Shown: piece by piece, positions 35,033 to 48,915 of the stretch
Numbering within the stretch: the stretch's first letter is position 1
Layout of the letters: the number at the start of each line of letters is the position of its first letter
Origin: Carnegiea gigantea
Taxonomy: Eukaryota > Streptophyta > Magnoliopsida > Caryophyllales > Cactaceae
Assembly: GCA_029747015.1 (NCBI GenBank)
Contig: JAKOGI010000531.1
Location: 213,501 to 277,500 of the forward strand
Length of the DNA: 64,000 nt
Reading direction: 5' to 3'
Notes under the pieces: generated by a model
Told to the model about the DNA's origin: nothing
Seen by the model: only the letters and a program-made list of their open reading frames with translations
Database searches by the model: none
Translations under genes and position numbers: made by a program

Positions 35033-38000
35033 ATGTCGGGATCTGAAACGGGTGTGATAACTGGTGGGAGTTCACAGCCGGTGATGCACAACATGCATCT
35101 AGCATACGCCGCCGACGGAACCGCCGTCTACAAGGCGGTTCCCGGAGGCTCGCTGCCGTACCAGGCTGGCAACGGCGGCGTTAGTATGAGTGGGGAGCCA
35201 TTGAAGAAGAAAAGAGGGAGGCCCAGAAAATATGGGCCTGATGGGTCCATGGCTGTCCCTCCTCTCTCAGCTGCTCCTCCGGCGGCGGCGGCCGTCAACC
35301 TTACTCAGCCGCCTTCTGGAGCCTTCTCGCCGCCTCCTTCGGCTCAACCGCTACTACCTCAACCACAGCCGCCCCAGGGTGCTGCTCAGCTCACAGAGGA
35401 GCCACCTGCCAAAGTTTCCTTCAAGAAGACCAGGGGTCGGCCCCCTGGTTCTAGCAAGAAGCACCAGTTGGAAGCTCTGGGTATCATTTTTCATGCTCCC
35501 TTTTTTTGTAATCCGACAGAATAAGTTAGGCTGTTGTGCTATATATGAGTAACTTGGGTATGAAATGAAATGGCTTTTGAGGTGGTGGGTGCTTGGGATT
35601 TGGGGATGTTATGATATGGGGGGATTAAATTTTTTGTCTTTTGTCTGAGCTGACCAATTTGGGTTTTGGAGTTGCATACTGGGGATTGTAGCAAGTTGTG
35701 TAGTTCTTTATTTGAAAGAGAGTGCTGCCAGGTCTGTGGGGTTGAAGTTTTTATTACCGAGGTCAAGGTGTAATGCTATGGGCTTCTTGTATATATATTT
35801 ATAAGTGGGGAACTGGAAAGGGTCATTAACCATTGTGTTTTTGCTGCAACTGGGATCTGTTGCAGTAAGATTTTAAGATTCTTTGAACAGGGGAAAATTT
35901 ACGCATTTGCCCTTCGTCTTGCATTGATGTCTTACCTCACTTCCCTAGTTGTTTGTGTCGTCCCTCTGAGGTGGCATGGCATCTGATTCTTTTATTTCTC
36001 AAAAAACAATTTTATTCTCCCTGCTTCATCATTATTGCAGAGGAACGTGTCTGAGGTTTGCAGGATATTGTATCTTTGTTGAAACTTGGTCCTGTCCATC
36101 ATGTTGCTATACTCCCTCAGCTGCCCTGGTTAGGCATCCATTATGCTGCTCTATTTCCGGTCAACCTTGTTTTGTTTGTCCGTTATGTAAACATGAAGCA
36201 AGTTGGTAATATTTGCGTTGATTCTCGGCAAACTAACTGACTGAACTTTTGTATGGATTCCGAGCAAACCAATTGACTAAACTTTCATTATGCTTTTCTC
36301 ATTTACTTTTCCCATTTACTTTTTGTACTTGTCTTTTTCCGTGAATAGTTTCATGTCAACTTTATTTAACTACAATAGCTCATTTGGGTATTTGCAGGTT
36401 CACCAGGGATTGGTTTTACTCCACATGTCATTACTGTGAAAGCTGGCGAGGTCTACTTCATTTTCTCAGTTCTTTTAAATGAAGCACATAAGAGAAGTTT
36501 TGCTCCGTATTTTTCTTTTAGGCATGATTCACTATTTTATTTTACTAAGTTATTAGCATATCCAATGTCTGGGGTGTTTCCCCTAATTGGGGCATATAAC
36601 ATGACACACTGGAACCGGAACTAATTTCAGATAATTTCTTTTGCATGTCATGGTAATATTGGAACATTACCGTTGGGATAGATCTTATTTAATTGACCTT
36701 TGAAGTTCTTGACTCTCTGTTATGAGATTGTCTCAAGCATCTTTAGTTGCATTGATGTGGCAAAAATTGAACTTTGGTTAAAGACTAGAACATCGAGTAT
36801 AGATAGGTGCTATTTATTTTCAATTTGCTTTCCATTCTTTCACTTCTTGCTGGCTGCCGGGGCTTCATGTAACATTTAGATGTTGTCTAATGCTGATATG
36901 TATTGTCTTTTGTGTGCATTTTGCATTCCTCTCACTGCTGTTAACTTTGTGTGATTATACCAGTAACCTAGATCTTAAAAATTCATGCTCCTTCCCTTCT
37001 TTGTGGATAAACATGATAAATGGGGATAGGAATGTGTTACCTGTATTGACATCTACGATTTTCTGGTTCTGCCTCTATCTCACCATTTCCTGGTTCTTGA
37101 CAGGGCAGAGCGCATGATATGTAGTATTATGTGTTGTGTACGTATATCCATTTAACACATAAAGAAAACATTTTTAACCTTCCTTTTTGCAAGTCTTATT
37201 CCTTTTTTCCTTGAACATAGTGGGAATTTCCTTCTTGAATGATTAGCACTGGGATGTAATGTGGATCTTGGATTCTTTTTCTGTTCTTGTCTCCTTGGTG
37301 GTTTTCATTATTGTTTAGTAATGTTAGTTTTGAGTCTCGTTTCACTACATTAAAATGAAACTCAAGAAAAAATCTTACTCTGTTTTAATGTGATTTTCCT
37401 GCCCTCTGTCTTGGTCTCTTTGAAATGTTCTCTGTTTTAGATAATGGACTAGTCCACTGAAACATGTTACTATTGGTTATGTTCTCCATACGGAAATTGC
37501 TATACATCAGCGTTCTTAGATGGCAGGAAGCTTATGGATGTCCTGTTCCCTCATGCTTGATTCCTCTACACCAATTTAGAAACCAGCATTTCCTTGCCTT
37601 TGGCAGCAAAGAGGGTTAATAAAGCATATGCCCATCTGTCTCTTTGTTCTTTTCGTAAGCTAATGAATGAACAAAGATGCTTTGTTTAAAAAAATTGTGT
37701 GAGTGGATGTTCCAGGAGAGTTGTGAATCCTGTCTATGGTCTAAAGGTCCTCCAAGTGAGAATGGTTACAGTAAATCAGGTCTGGATGATAAAGCATATC
37801 TTCTGTAAAGATGTTTGTGAACATCTGATGAGGGAAGGGTATGCAATTAATTTATCTGTTGGTTTTGATTTCATGAAGATTGTTGAAGGCTTGATGTGTC
37901 CAGTGAGAATTAGATACTATTATATTGATTAATCCCTTTACACAGTTAGATTAGGACAGTTGATGATCAATGAATGCTGCGATTATATTGTAGGAAAACC

Positions 38001-39832
38001 ACCAGTTTTCTTCTGCAACTGTATCTTGTTTTGTAACTGAATTTTTGCTTTTCCCTCTTCATTTTCTTACCCATTCTTTTTCTTCCGTTTCAAGTGGACA
38101 ACATCCCTTTTCCCTAATATTCTGGAAGAGACAAGCCCCTTTGTGGAGTACCCTAGCAGTAGGGTTCTTGGTTTCCACTAGAGAGACCAATATTCGATTC
38201 TCCTTAAAAGAAAAAAAAAAAAAAAATCTGGAAAAGACAATCTTCCATGGATAGATTTCCCATCTGCAAAATAACTGTTGTTGGAGATGCATATCTCAAT
38301 AGTAGGATATCTTCAAACTTCAGCATGTGTAGTAAGTCTAGTGGATGCACCATGCAAAATTAACATGTGATTGTTCATTGCATAACTTATGGGAATAATC
38401 TTGCACATTGATGGAGCTTTTCCAAAAATCGTGTTTGTCTTTTTGAATGTTGCTCTATGTTTGTTCTGATTTATGTTTTCCCTTTTTCTTATTGGACTCT
38501 GGAATTGGGGATGGCTGACTGCATATTCTAGATCTCAAATGTGCTCAAATTACGTCTGCTATGTGATCTTGATACTGACTCTCTAGTTGCCATGTATCTG
38601 GTCTTCAGGACGTGGCATCTAAAATCATGTCATTTTCCCAAAATGGTCCAAGGGCTATCTGCATTCTTTCGGCTAATGGAGCCATATCAAATGTGACTCT
38701 GCGCCAAGCAGCAACATCGGGTGGCTCAGTGACATACGAGGTTTGTGCTAGCATTGATGTCTTTTCATAGTCTAGGTTTGACTTCAGATCGTTAATACTC
38801 TAAATTTGTAGATGTTTGTAGATGAAGTAGATTAATCTCCCACTCCCTGAGATTGTACACACTATATCAAAAATAGAATCAAGGCTGCTTGTGACTTCTC
38901 TGTTCAAGAAGAGAAACTTTTGCATATTAAGAAAATTATTCAGTGATGCCTCTTATGTATCGTCTACAGAATAAATACTTCCTTTGCAATAGATGAAGCT
39001 TTTTGTATACTGCATGTGGTATCTCTCCTACATGTACCATCCTGTAACAAATTGATATCCAGTTTGCCTTTGAGGCTTCTTCCTATAACAAGGTCTAAGG
39101 AATACAATGAAATTTGTGTTACTCTTGCAGTCACATTTGCAATGAGTAAGTAGAATGTAGTTTTATGTGGCATTGGTGTAGTGCCTCCTATCCAATGAAA
39201 AATTTCTCAGTGGTGACTTCGTCAGTACTTTGTGAATGAAAGAATTAGATGTATTAAATTGATATCCGAACAACTTATAGAAAGAGTATCAATATGAGTT
39301 TTTTGTCTGAGGTGAATATGAGTTTCCGAAATTTTTATTGGACAGATGATAACTGAGTTATTGCTTGTCTGAGTGTGCTTTTCTCAGAGTTCCATTCAGA
39401 AACTGCAATTCCACAGGGTTCTCGTAGGCCATGAATATTGAAGTTTTCCTTTTGTTTTAGAAATATTTGTAACATATTTAATGGCGGTTGGCTTTACATC
39501 TCTGAAATATAGTTATATCCAAACCTTTTGTTGTTTGGTTGAGTAGGATGAATAATACGACAACCACCACCAGTTGGTCAGATTAGGTGTTAAATACAAT
39601 AATGAGTAGTGAGGGAAGGCACTAAAGAAACTGTGTTTTCGAGCAGCTAATATATGCACGAGTACAAGCTCAAATTAACAAAGATAATTGGATAATTAGA
39701 CATCAGATGACAAAAGAATTATTATATAGCATAAACCTGATGCTAGACCCACAAATTGCTACCAAAGACAGTGTCCTTGGTTTGTTTCTAATAGACCAAA
39801 TCTTCATTGATGACCTCCTCCCAAGTTTCCTT

Positions 39833-39871
<39 letters not shown>

Positions 39872-42409
39872 GGGGGGGGTATTGTGCTCCTGCTGTTGTA
39901 GCTACTTACGATTGAGTATATAAATTGTGTGGGCTGGATGCACTTTTATAGTGCTTGATTTCCCTAGTAGTTCATTGACGAGGATTTTTTTGTTTTTTCG
40001 GTTGTCGTGCAACTTTTTAATGTTATATTTTTCCCACTTGTATTTTGTTTCTTTTATGTTTTCTGTTTTCAATGAGCGGCGATGAGATATTAACTGTTCA
40101 TTCTTTCTTTCTTAATAAATTTCCACATATTGGTTGATCTGAAACAGATAGAGGATTGTTTCTGTCTTTTGTTGAATCTTTTTGACGGCTCGATAGATAA
40201 TTTGATAAGGTTTTTAAATGAGGAGACAGGATATATGAACTGCTGCTTCAGGACTCTCCAGAAGCACATGTTTGGCTTGGGTGTCACTGAGCATGGCATA
40301 ATGAATTCTTCTAATGTTTTACCAGTCTTGGATAAACTTTCTTTCTCTGAACTGCAGGGGCGCTTTGAAATTCTGTCGCTATCAGGTTCGTTCATGCTTT
40401 CAGATTGCGGGGGACAGCGTAGCAGGACTGGCGGCTTAAGTGTTTCTTTGGCTGGGCCAGATGGCCGTGTTGTGGGAGGTGGAGTTGCTGGCCTCTTGAC
40501 TGCTGCATCCCCTGTGCAGGTTTGACCTCCTTTACTTCCTGGCAAATTTTTCTAGAAGTCTTATAATGGTTAAAGATTGTGCAATCATTTTTCTTGTTCT
40601 AGGTAAGATAGTGCCAAATCTGCATGTAAATAACTCTCAGTTGATTGTCTTGACTGTTGCTTTCTTGTCTCTTTATTTGAGGAAAAGCTGAAACAAGCTT
40701 GCTTCATCCTTCTATGTAGTAATAATCATAAATTCATAATCTCAATTGTATCCTGTTCTTGGACATGATATACCAGTCAATAAAATCTACCTGGAAAGGT
40801 GCTAGAGACCGAGTAGTGGGACATGCCATGTTTTCTCAGACATTAGTGGCATTGTAGGTGCTGGGTTTGTGGCAACCATTGACGTAGCTTAAAGAAGGGG
40901 ACTATTGCTTTCTACCTTATGCCTGACTCTTTCTTGTGTACCTCATAAGGCAAAAATTAAGGCATCAAGTTGGTAACTATGTAAATGAACCGTTATTTTG
41001 TGTTCAAACAGGGAAGTCTGAAAGTAGAACATCATGCTACTGAGGATGGTGAAACTTTCGTTGGCTTTAATACATTCTCAAATCAAACCTTTCAAACACC
41101 TATTAATTATTCTTCATAAGGAAAGCTGCTTCTAGGGTATGACAATTCTAAGACTTTCTAGAAAAATCTCCCTAAGCAAGAAGGAAAGCAGACCCCATGT
41201 ATGCTTTAGACGATGCTACCATGTGGTAAAAGCACCCACAATAAAATAGATGACTTAGTTGAGCAAAGCTGAGCAAATTTGAAGTCTCATTTAGATCTTC
41301 TCGATTGCTGTTAATTGTGCAGTTAATCGTTTTCGTACTTTGTTGTTCGCTCTTCTTCCCTTTAAACAATTTTTCACTTTTTTGACATACCGCTAAGCTG
41401 CTTTTTGCCCTACTATAACTAAGATTATGTAGGATATGAGTGACATTTAGGTTTCTTAGATGAAACATGTTTGCTGTTTATTGTTCACCAGTTACATATT
41501 CAGTCAATCAACGTAACGTGTGCAGACCATCTGGATGGAGTCCCCCCCCCCCCCCAAACAGTTGCTTGGCCTTCTGTCTCGAGAGGTTTGATATTGTAAA
41601 GTAAGCATGCTTTGATGAATTCATTGTTGAGGTTTATGAAATCAATATAAATTGGAAAAATTTGGAGATGATTGCTGAATCCTGAGGGTTGGATCATGTT
41701 GATGACTGTTTCTGCACCGACTCCTCCATACTCCGGATTCCCTTTTTTTTTTTGGGGTGCTAGATCCTTATACAGATTTGTTAGAATCCTCGTGGCTGAC
41801 CAGTTGTATTGCATATTGTACTTATTACCATACCCCACCCCCCTCCCCCCAAAAAAGACCCAGAAAAAAAGGTCATGAGTGAGTTGCAGTATAAATATGT
41901 AGCTGGAAGATCATGCTAGTTTGGATTGTCTCCTTGTTGGCCACAAGAGAATATGAGGGGGCTCCCCTTCTCTTGAAGCTATGGGGCTGATTTTGTGAGT
42001 TTGGGAGAGTAGTCTCGTGGCCCCATGAATTAGCTATTTTATATTAAATTGTCTACTTCATCTCCATATGTTAATGCTCTGTGAGTCTTAATTGTGAAAA
42101 GACCAAGAGGCCAGTTGTTGCGGGCAGCTTCTAACACAGGCTTTCCCTTGTCAATGGCAGGTTGTTGTGGGAAGTTTCTTTCCAGATTACCGGAGAGATA
42201 TAAACATTGGGAATCAGACAGAGCCTTCATCAGCTCCATCAAAACTTCATGCTGGGTATGGACCAACAGGGGCTGGCAGTCCACCATCACGTGGGACTCT
42301 AAGTGAATCCTCAGGTGGTGGACCCGGGAGCCCGCTCAACCAAAGTACAGGAGGAGGAGGAGCTGTCAACAGCACTCCTCAAGGCATGTCTTCCCTTCCA
42401 TGGAAGTAG
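35033..42409 (+). CDS. AHL: AT-hook motif nuclear-localized protein, type II AHL, five exons, 347 aa
   Basis: Exons 35033-35480, 36398-36450, 38609-38740, 40358-40519 and 42161-42409 join in frame with GT-AG introns to give 347 residues. Two AT-hooks are present: K-K-K-R-G-R-P-R-K-Y at about 58-67 and K-T-R-G-R-P-P-G-S at about 132-140. They bind the minor groove of AT-rich DNA. Two hooks of these types define type II AHLs. The PPC (DUF296) domain runs from about residue 154 to 275 and includes G-R-F-E-I-L-S-L-S-G-S-F. PPC domains let AHLs form trimers and bind other nuclear factors, acting in chromatin organisation and growth control. A proline- and alanine-rich linker lies between the hooks, and the C-terminus is rich in G and S. 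The five-exon layout is usual for type II genes. All key residues look intact. Confidence 0.93.
39836..39875. repeat. CT microsatellite followed by T and G runs, in AHL intron 3
   Basis: About 15 CT units followed by TTTTTT and GGGGGGGG. It lies within the intron between 38741 and 40357. Confidence 0.85.
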
Positions 42410-44610
42410 CCGATGAATTAGTCCCGAGGCTTTCCCATTGACTGTGATTTACATTTATACAGGCATCGCTCAGGAATATCATGTCGATACTTGATATAAT
42501 CATGTAACTGATGATGTGTAACTAACTAGTGTCTTTGGTGTAGATTTTTAGGGCAGGACCACCAACCTACATAATTTCCTGCTTTGCTAGAGAGCGATTA
42601 GTTTGTAGATGCTGCAGCCTTAAGATCTGGTAGGTTAGTGCAGTTAGGTTGAAGTTTTATAGCTCGTGCCACGTAGGATGGAGGAGAGGATTAGATTAGC
42701 ATGGCTGTCAGTGTCAGAATGTTTCGTCTGTGGTTTCGTTGTCGAACTAAACCTTTTTTCATTAATTATCTGTCATTAATGTTAATTGGAATGGCATTTG
42801 AACATACCTTGGCATACACTATTGTGACGACAGCCTTGGTGCGCTCAGGTGATTATATTCTTTGTAGTGTTGATAACAATGATGCTTTTGTCTTAGCGAT
42901 CTCTGTGACTGAATGATGCTCGCGTGCAGGAATCATTGTCTTACAGGAACACTGTGTTGTTCTTGTTGATCATCACAGACAAATGCAGAGATGGTGTGGC
43001 AGAGACAGATGAACCTCTTATTTGAGCAGCTCCCGTACATACAATTCTGCATCATGACATGATATTCACATTCCGTAGGTGCTCATGCCCTTCCCTTGCA
43101 TCTTTTCTTGGCAACTTGAGTAAACGTTAGTCACATGTTGCACGGGAAGAATGACGAGAATTTAAGGATGAGATTCTTTTTTGACGACTTTGAAGCTAGG
43201 TTAAACACCATCCAACTTTTTAAACTATATTCATATTTCAAGACAAATCAGCTTAGAAAGAAAACCAAGAAGTACTAAACAAAATAGAAGACAAAGCATC
43301 AGCCAAGGTGGCCTAGCCTACTGCCTACCAAATCCTTCCCACTACTTTCCACATCCCACTCGAAGAATTTCACCCAAAAGAATGAAGCCCTTAATGGATC
43401 TAGTTGTTTTGTTTTAAATTTTGTGAAAGTCTTGGAGGGTCTTCTGTGATTTTAAGGGTCATTCGATTCATAACAGGTTGGATTGAAATATAATTATGAA
43501 TGAAATCAAGAGCTGGCGTCAGTTTCTAATTCCTAATATTATTTGCTTGGTTGAAATTATAAATGAAAATATTCAATCCTGGCGATCATATAAATAGAGA
43601 AGAGAAAGAGATTTACTCAAAAATTCAAAATATACTTTAAGATTTGGGTGAACCTCATGAACGTAATTGAAATTTAAAATATAGGGATGAACTCAATAAG
43701 TACATGAACTAATGATTCTATTTTCATACTTAAATAATAATAAAAAAAAATGATAAACTAAACGACCTGTTTGATAGATCTACTAGTCCCAATGAAGTCT
43801 GTCATGATAGCATTTTTGAGTTTATTGCAGTGAGGGTGACTGTACTCTATCTGCCCTTTGATGGTCCTTGAGTCTCTAGCACACCATGGTTTGCTCAAAT
43901 ATTGGTGAATTGGTGCAGAAAATTTTGATAAAATTCAATTCAATGCTGAGGCGAAATTATGAATTTGTGGGCTCACCGCTCACGTTTGATCTTCAAACCT
44001 AGTAGATTTTTGTTAGGGTTTAATAGAACATTATTGCTCTAAAAGTTGGGTTCCTTTTTTAAAAAAAAAAAAAAAAAAAGGAGTTTTGTATGGTTCATTT
44101 AAGTTTATCCGTGATGGTTGAGATGGTGATCAAGCCACCAATGCCTAAGAGGGTTGCGGTAGAATGAAGAATTGTCATGTCATAAAGGAGCATATGTAGT
44201 CACTTTTTTTTTTTGTGGGATGTAAACGAGGCGCAAACCTCACTATAGGCAAGATTTGAACTTAGTAACAACTCCTAAAGATGACACTCACATATATAGT
44301 CACTATTTAGTAGTTGATAAGTTCTTCGATTTTGTTCGGTTCTTGGGCATTTTTTATGCATTTTCTACGAACTTATGCAAGATCAAATAGGTTCATTGGG
44401 CACGTACAGTTACAATTTGATGCATACTCAAGTTTTTTCTTGTGGGGGGGGGGGAGGAGGGACTTTTATTTTGGAGGTCATCAGAAGCTCTCACTACTGT
44501 TATCCAAAGACCTGCCAGGATTTCATTAGCCCTCCTAAAACAATTGTAGTGTCCCATGATTTCATTAGCCTCACAATACCGGTTTTGACCATGAATCCAA
44601 AGCCCCTCCA

Positions 44611-44659
<49 letters not shown>

Positions 44660-45830
44660 AGAAAAAAAAGAAAAAGAGGCTCTATACTCTTGAGTGGTTT
44701 ACATTATGTTCTCAACTAAAGCGGTCATTCATGCCTTCCAAAGCTTGAAACTGTCAAGAACAAACTGCTGTTAGCCTGTAAATCATTACAAGAAAGCGGT
44801 GTTTGATCTCATGAAATGAGAATCTAATGTTCAACATTCACAAATACCCCAACATCCAGAGTTCATGAGAATTATTGCACACTAAAAAATCTAGCATCGC
44901 AACATTGCCAATGTCCAGGAGTGTGTATGCCTGCAACAAAAAGGTAAACAGAAACAAATCAACATTACATACTGGACTCACAAGTTCTGATCAACTAGAC
45001 GAATTTAGATATTCGACATTACACGACACACACCATGGTTCCCCTCTAAGAATGTGTCATAAACAGTATCTCCTCATCAAATTGGAACTAGGGTTCACTC
45101 CACTTTCAAGATCCTAGGAAAAGAACGACCAAGTACAGCTGGTTGCCACCCGCCAGCCTCACAAAATCACCAGAGTCAACAACTGAACATACATCATAGG
45201 GGATCTTTAATATCTAGTTTTCTTTATCTGTAGGCATCCTGTTGAAGTTATTCTTCAGATACGGCTGAGTTTAAGATCAGACGGAACTTAATTCTCAAAA
45301 ATGTAAACCAAGACACAATGAGAGGATAAGGAACCTCAGTCTTAAAGACCTGAGGTGCACTGAGGAGCAAATGGCCTGAAAGTTGAGCTGGATGTGATCC
45401 CATACATGATTACTGTTATATACTATTAATACTCTAGTTTTGCTTGTAAATAATTATTAATCATATTCAGTAGAAAAGTTAGAGGACTCAGCTTCTTTAC
45501 TTGGATCCAAGGTACATCTATAGCTTGTCCTATGGCATGGGCAATTCAGAAATTAGGCTTTAAAGCAACTGACAGCTTCAAGATGGAGCTTAATTGAAGA
45601 GAAATTTGATGTAATAATTTGAGGGTGTCCAGTTAAAATTGCTTAATATTGGGTAAGTATCAATTTGAATGAAGTTTTGAACTTTGATGGTTTAATATCT
45701 CATGTCTCCTCTTCCTAAAGATGCCAATTAAGTGTACGCAGTGTGCGGTGCACCTCAACTAGATATTCATTAGGTGCATGCTTTCACTAGTGCCAGGGAG
45801 TGAGGCAAGATGGTTAGAGCCTCACAAGTC
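42410..45830. other. 3' flank of the AHL gene and spacer with long homopolymers
   Basis: No gene is supported. Around 43450-43790 a weak pair of GGTCATTCGATTCAT and AAACGACCTGTTTG ends hints at a decayed hAT-type MITE. A run of about 20 A lies near 44062, a run of 11 G near 44444, and a run of 37 C at 44613-44649 followed by A. The sequence from about 44870 to 45200 looks like transcribed 3' sequence of a minus-strand gene, but no exon can be supported. Confidence 0.4.
44613..44660. repeat. homopolymer of 37 C followed by 11 A
   Basis: The longest homopolymer in the window. It creates a false proline/lysine frame. Confidence 0.9.
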
Positions 45831-45835
45831 ACATC
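45831..45835. repeat. target duplication ACATC, left
   Basis: The same five bases follow the right LTR at 52742-52746. Confidence 0.8.
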
Positions 45836-46959
45836 TGATGTAGATGTGGGTGGTAAGTGAACCAAATCAACTCAAACTCAAACTAAACAAGAATCAACCA
45901 AGAAAAGTGAATATGGTGGAAGATAGTTTGAGATGGTTTGAAGAATAATAACAAAAAGAACAAGGATAAACAAGACCTTGTAATTAAGATAATCCTTCAC
46001 GGAGCCACTCAATGACTTGATCTTGGGCTAATTCTCTTGTCTTAACCAAGGAATCACTCCAATTGGAAAAGGAAGAGAAACCTAGAACACCACTTGAATG
46101 AGCCAAATTCAAGATATAGAACTAGGAATTTTGAGACACAAATGAGAATCACTCTCAAAGGTGCTTGTTTTACTTTGGAAATCTCTTACAATGCTGAATG
46201 ATTAGCTTCACATGCCCCTCCCCTTTTATAGACTCAGCAAAAGACAATCAAAAGACTCAAATAACCCCTAACAATTAAAAACTAGCTAATGAAAAGTCTA
46301 AGAAAAAATGAAAAGACACATCATAAAAGGGGGTGGGGGAGGTTACAAGGAATATTCTAGGATTTTTTCAGCTGATTACATCAATCTAGAAGCATCTAAA
46401 ACGTGCACAATATCAGCCACACAAATATATGTAACCTAAGCCTCTTCATATTCCCAGCATTAATCCTTGCAACTGCCTCAACTTCAACAGAGCATAACTT
46501 CCAGAATACTCGACCAAATCACGCGTTCTTGGGCTTGTTAGAAAGCCCTAGAAGTCTATTTTCCAGAATGGGCTCATTTGCTCAATTTGGATAAGCGGTT
46601 TGAAAGTTATGGCCCAAACAATGCAACTATCTCAGACTGGACTGGATCAGCACAACGTATCTTTGAGTGATATTTTGCCCAATCAAATGATGTCCAAATT
46701 AAATAAAATTGGGCTTATTTTAAAGCTGACATCTTAAGCTTCAAAACCATGTGGAGCCTCAAGTTGTGGGTTCACGTTAGGTAGGCCAAAAGTGCACACA
46801 AAAATCGGGAAATTTCTGGATGAAGGCGGCACTACCTCTTCGAGCATGAACGCCAATTTCCGGCAAAGTTTGGCAACTTCCTTGACCTCTTGAAGCTTGA
46901 GTGAGTCCTCCTTGGGCTGAGCTTGACGGTCCTTGGGCTTCTCATGATGGTCTCCATCA
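45836..46959 (-). repeat. 3' LTR of the CRM-like element (1124 bp)
   Basis: It starts TGATGTAGATGTGGG and ends GGTCTCCATCA on the plus strand. Bases 46734-46959 also encode the end of pol. Confidence 0.9.
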
Positions 46960-48915
46960 TTCCCCCCGGGTAAGTGAAAGTTTGCCCTCAAACTAGGAAG
47001 GGGCTCATCATCGAAATAGGGGCTAAGATCGGAGACATTGAAGGTAGCCGAAACTACATAATCTCCAGGTAGATCAACCTTGTATGCATTGGGCCCAACC
47101 TTCTCAAGGATTTCAAATGGACCATCGGAACGCGGCATCAACTTAGATTTTCTCCTTGAAGGGAAACGCTCCTTCCTCATGTGAATCCATACCAAATCTC
47201 CTGGTTGAAAATGTACCTCCTTGCGATGCTTGTTGGCGCTTTGCATGGCTCTTTCATTAGCCTTGGCAATTTTATCTCTAACTCTTGCATGAAGATCTTG
47301 GATCTCCTTGGCTCTTTTTTCAGCTTCCCAACTAAATTTTGTGGGAGTTGGAATGGGAAAAAGATCCAAGGGACTCTTGGGATTGTAGCCATACACAACT
47401 TGAAATGGAGAGAGTTGGGTCGACTTACTAGGCACTCGATTGAATGCAAACTCGGCATGTGGTACCAACTCATCCCAATTCTTCAAATGCTTCTTCACTA
47501 GGACTCGAAGTAAGGTACCCAAAGTCCTATTAGTGACTTCAGTTTGGCCATCAGTTTGGGGATGACAAGTAGTGCTAAACTTGAGTTGAGTACCCAATTT
47601 GCGCCATAGAGTTAGCAAAAAATGACTAAGAAACTTGGAGTCACGATCGGATACCATGCTCTTTGGAATGCCATGTAGTCTCACAATCTCCTTGAAGTAA
47701 AGATTAGCCACTTGAGTAGCATAATTAGTGGTGTGGCAAGGGATGAAATGCGCCATCTTGGAGAATCGATCCACAACCACCATAATGGAGTCTTTGTTCC
47801 TTTGGGTTCTAGGCAAACCCGTGATAAAATCCAGGCTAATACCTTCCCAAGGGGCTTGAGGAATGGGGAGTGGAGAATACAATCCTTGGGGCAAAGAATG
47901 GCTCTTAGCCATTTGACAAGTAGAACATCTTTTGATGAAATGCTCTACATCTCTTGACATCTTAGGCCAATAGTAGTGTTCTTTCAACATTGATCTAATC
48001 TTCTCAACACCAAAATGGTCAGCTAGGGCTCCTCCATGCAGCTCTTGGATAAGCAGTTCACGAAATCCACATTGAGGTATACAAAGGCGTGAACCTTTGA
48101 ATAGGAATCCATCTTCTAAGTGGAACAACCCATGGGGGTGTTTAAGACACTTCTCAAAAATGTCCTTGAAATCATCATCTTTTGGGTACAAATCTTTAAC
48201 AACTTCAAACCCAAGTACTTTAGTCCTCAAAGTGGAGAGTAATAAGTACCTTCTTGACAATGCATCAGCTCCTTTGTTGAGAGTACCCGCCTTATGTTGG
48301 ATAGTGAAGTGGAAGGACTGAAGATACTCTACCCATTTAGCGTGTCTAGGGTTGAGCTTGTGTTGTCCTTGAATGTATTTGAGAGCTTCATGGTCGGAAT
48401 GAAGGATGAACTCACCTCCAACTAAGTAATGACGCCAATGCCCCAATGCTCTAATGATTGCATAAAACTCCTTGTCATAGGTGGAGTACTTCTTCTTGGC
48501 ATCGTTGAGCTTCTCACTAAAAAAAGCAATGGGTCTCTTCTCTTGAGATAGGACAGCTCCAATTCCTACCCTGGATGCATCACACTCTACTTCAAAGACT
48601 TTGGTAAAGTCGGGCAAGGCTAGAACGGGGGAACTAGTGAGCTTATTCTTGATCTCTTCAAAGGCTTGTTGTGCTTGCTCGTTCCATGAAAACTCTTTGC
48701 CTTTAATTACCTCGGTCATAGGAGCCATAATTGTGCTGAAATTTCTAATGAACCTCCCGTAAAATGAGGCTAGGCCTTGAAAACTCCTTACTTGAGTGAT
48801 GGATGTAGGAGTTGGCCACTCTTGAATAGCCTTGATCTTGCTTTCATCAACTTGGAGACCTTGGGCGGAAACAATGAAACCCAACAGTACCACTTGAGGA
48901 GTGAAGAAAAAAGCA
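46734..48915 (-). pseudogene. pol: pol part 3: RT end, RNase H, integrase and tail
   Basis: After the frameshift at 48907-48912 the frame stays open for more than 700 codons to a stop at 46734. It holds the RT connection region, then RNase H (starting around F-E-V-E-C-D-A-S, with D-K-E-F-Y-A and later H-S-D-H), the integrase zinc finger (H-x-x-x-x-x-x-H then C-S-T-C) and the catalytic D, D and E (in L-D-F-I-T-G, S-D-R-D-S-K-F and Q-T-E-V-T-N). The SH3-like tail includes G-P-F-E-I-L-E-K-V-G. The last residues, from P-G-G-N-D on, are encoded by the purine tract and the LTR. The methionine near 49046 lies upstream of the shift, in the wrong frame, and is not a real start. Confidence 0.9.
46960..46970 (-). 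other. polypurine tract of the CRM-like element
   Basis: On the minus strand, CCCGGGGGGAA sits directly before the 3' LTR start TGATGG. It also encodes P-G-G-N in the pol frame. Confidence 0.8.

Noticed and set aside
40130..40357. In-frame extension upstream of AHL exon 4
   Set aside because: It lies before a good CTGCAG acceptor. The conserved protein joins exon 3 to G-R-F-E-I-L at 40358.
44375..44719. Frame of 114 codons with a proline run
   Set aside because: It depends on the 37-C homopolymer and has no domain.
45100..45200. Possible last exon of a minus-strand gene
   Set aside because: A short frame follows an acceptor-like CAG, but no upstream exon or known domain could be linked to it.
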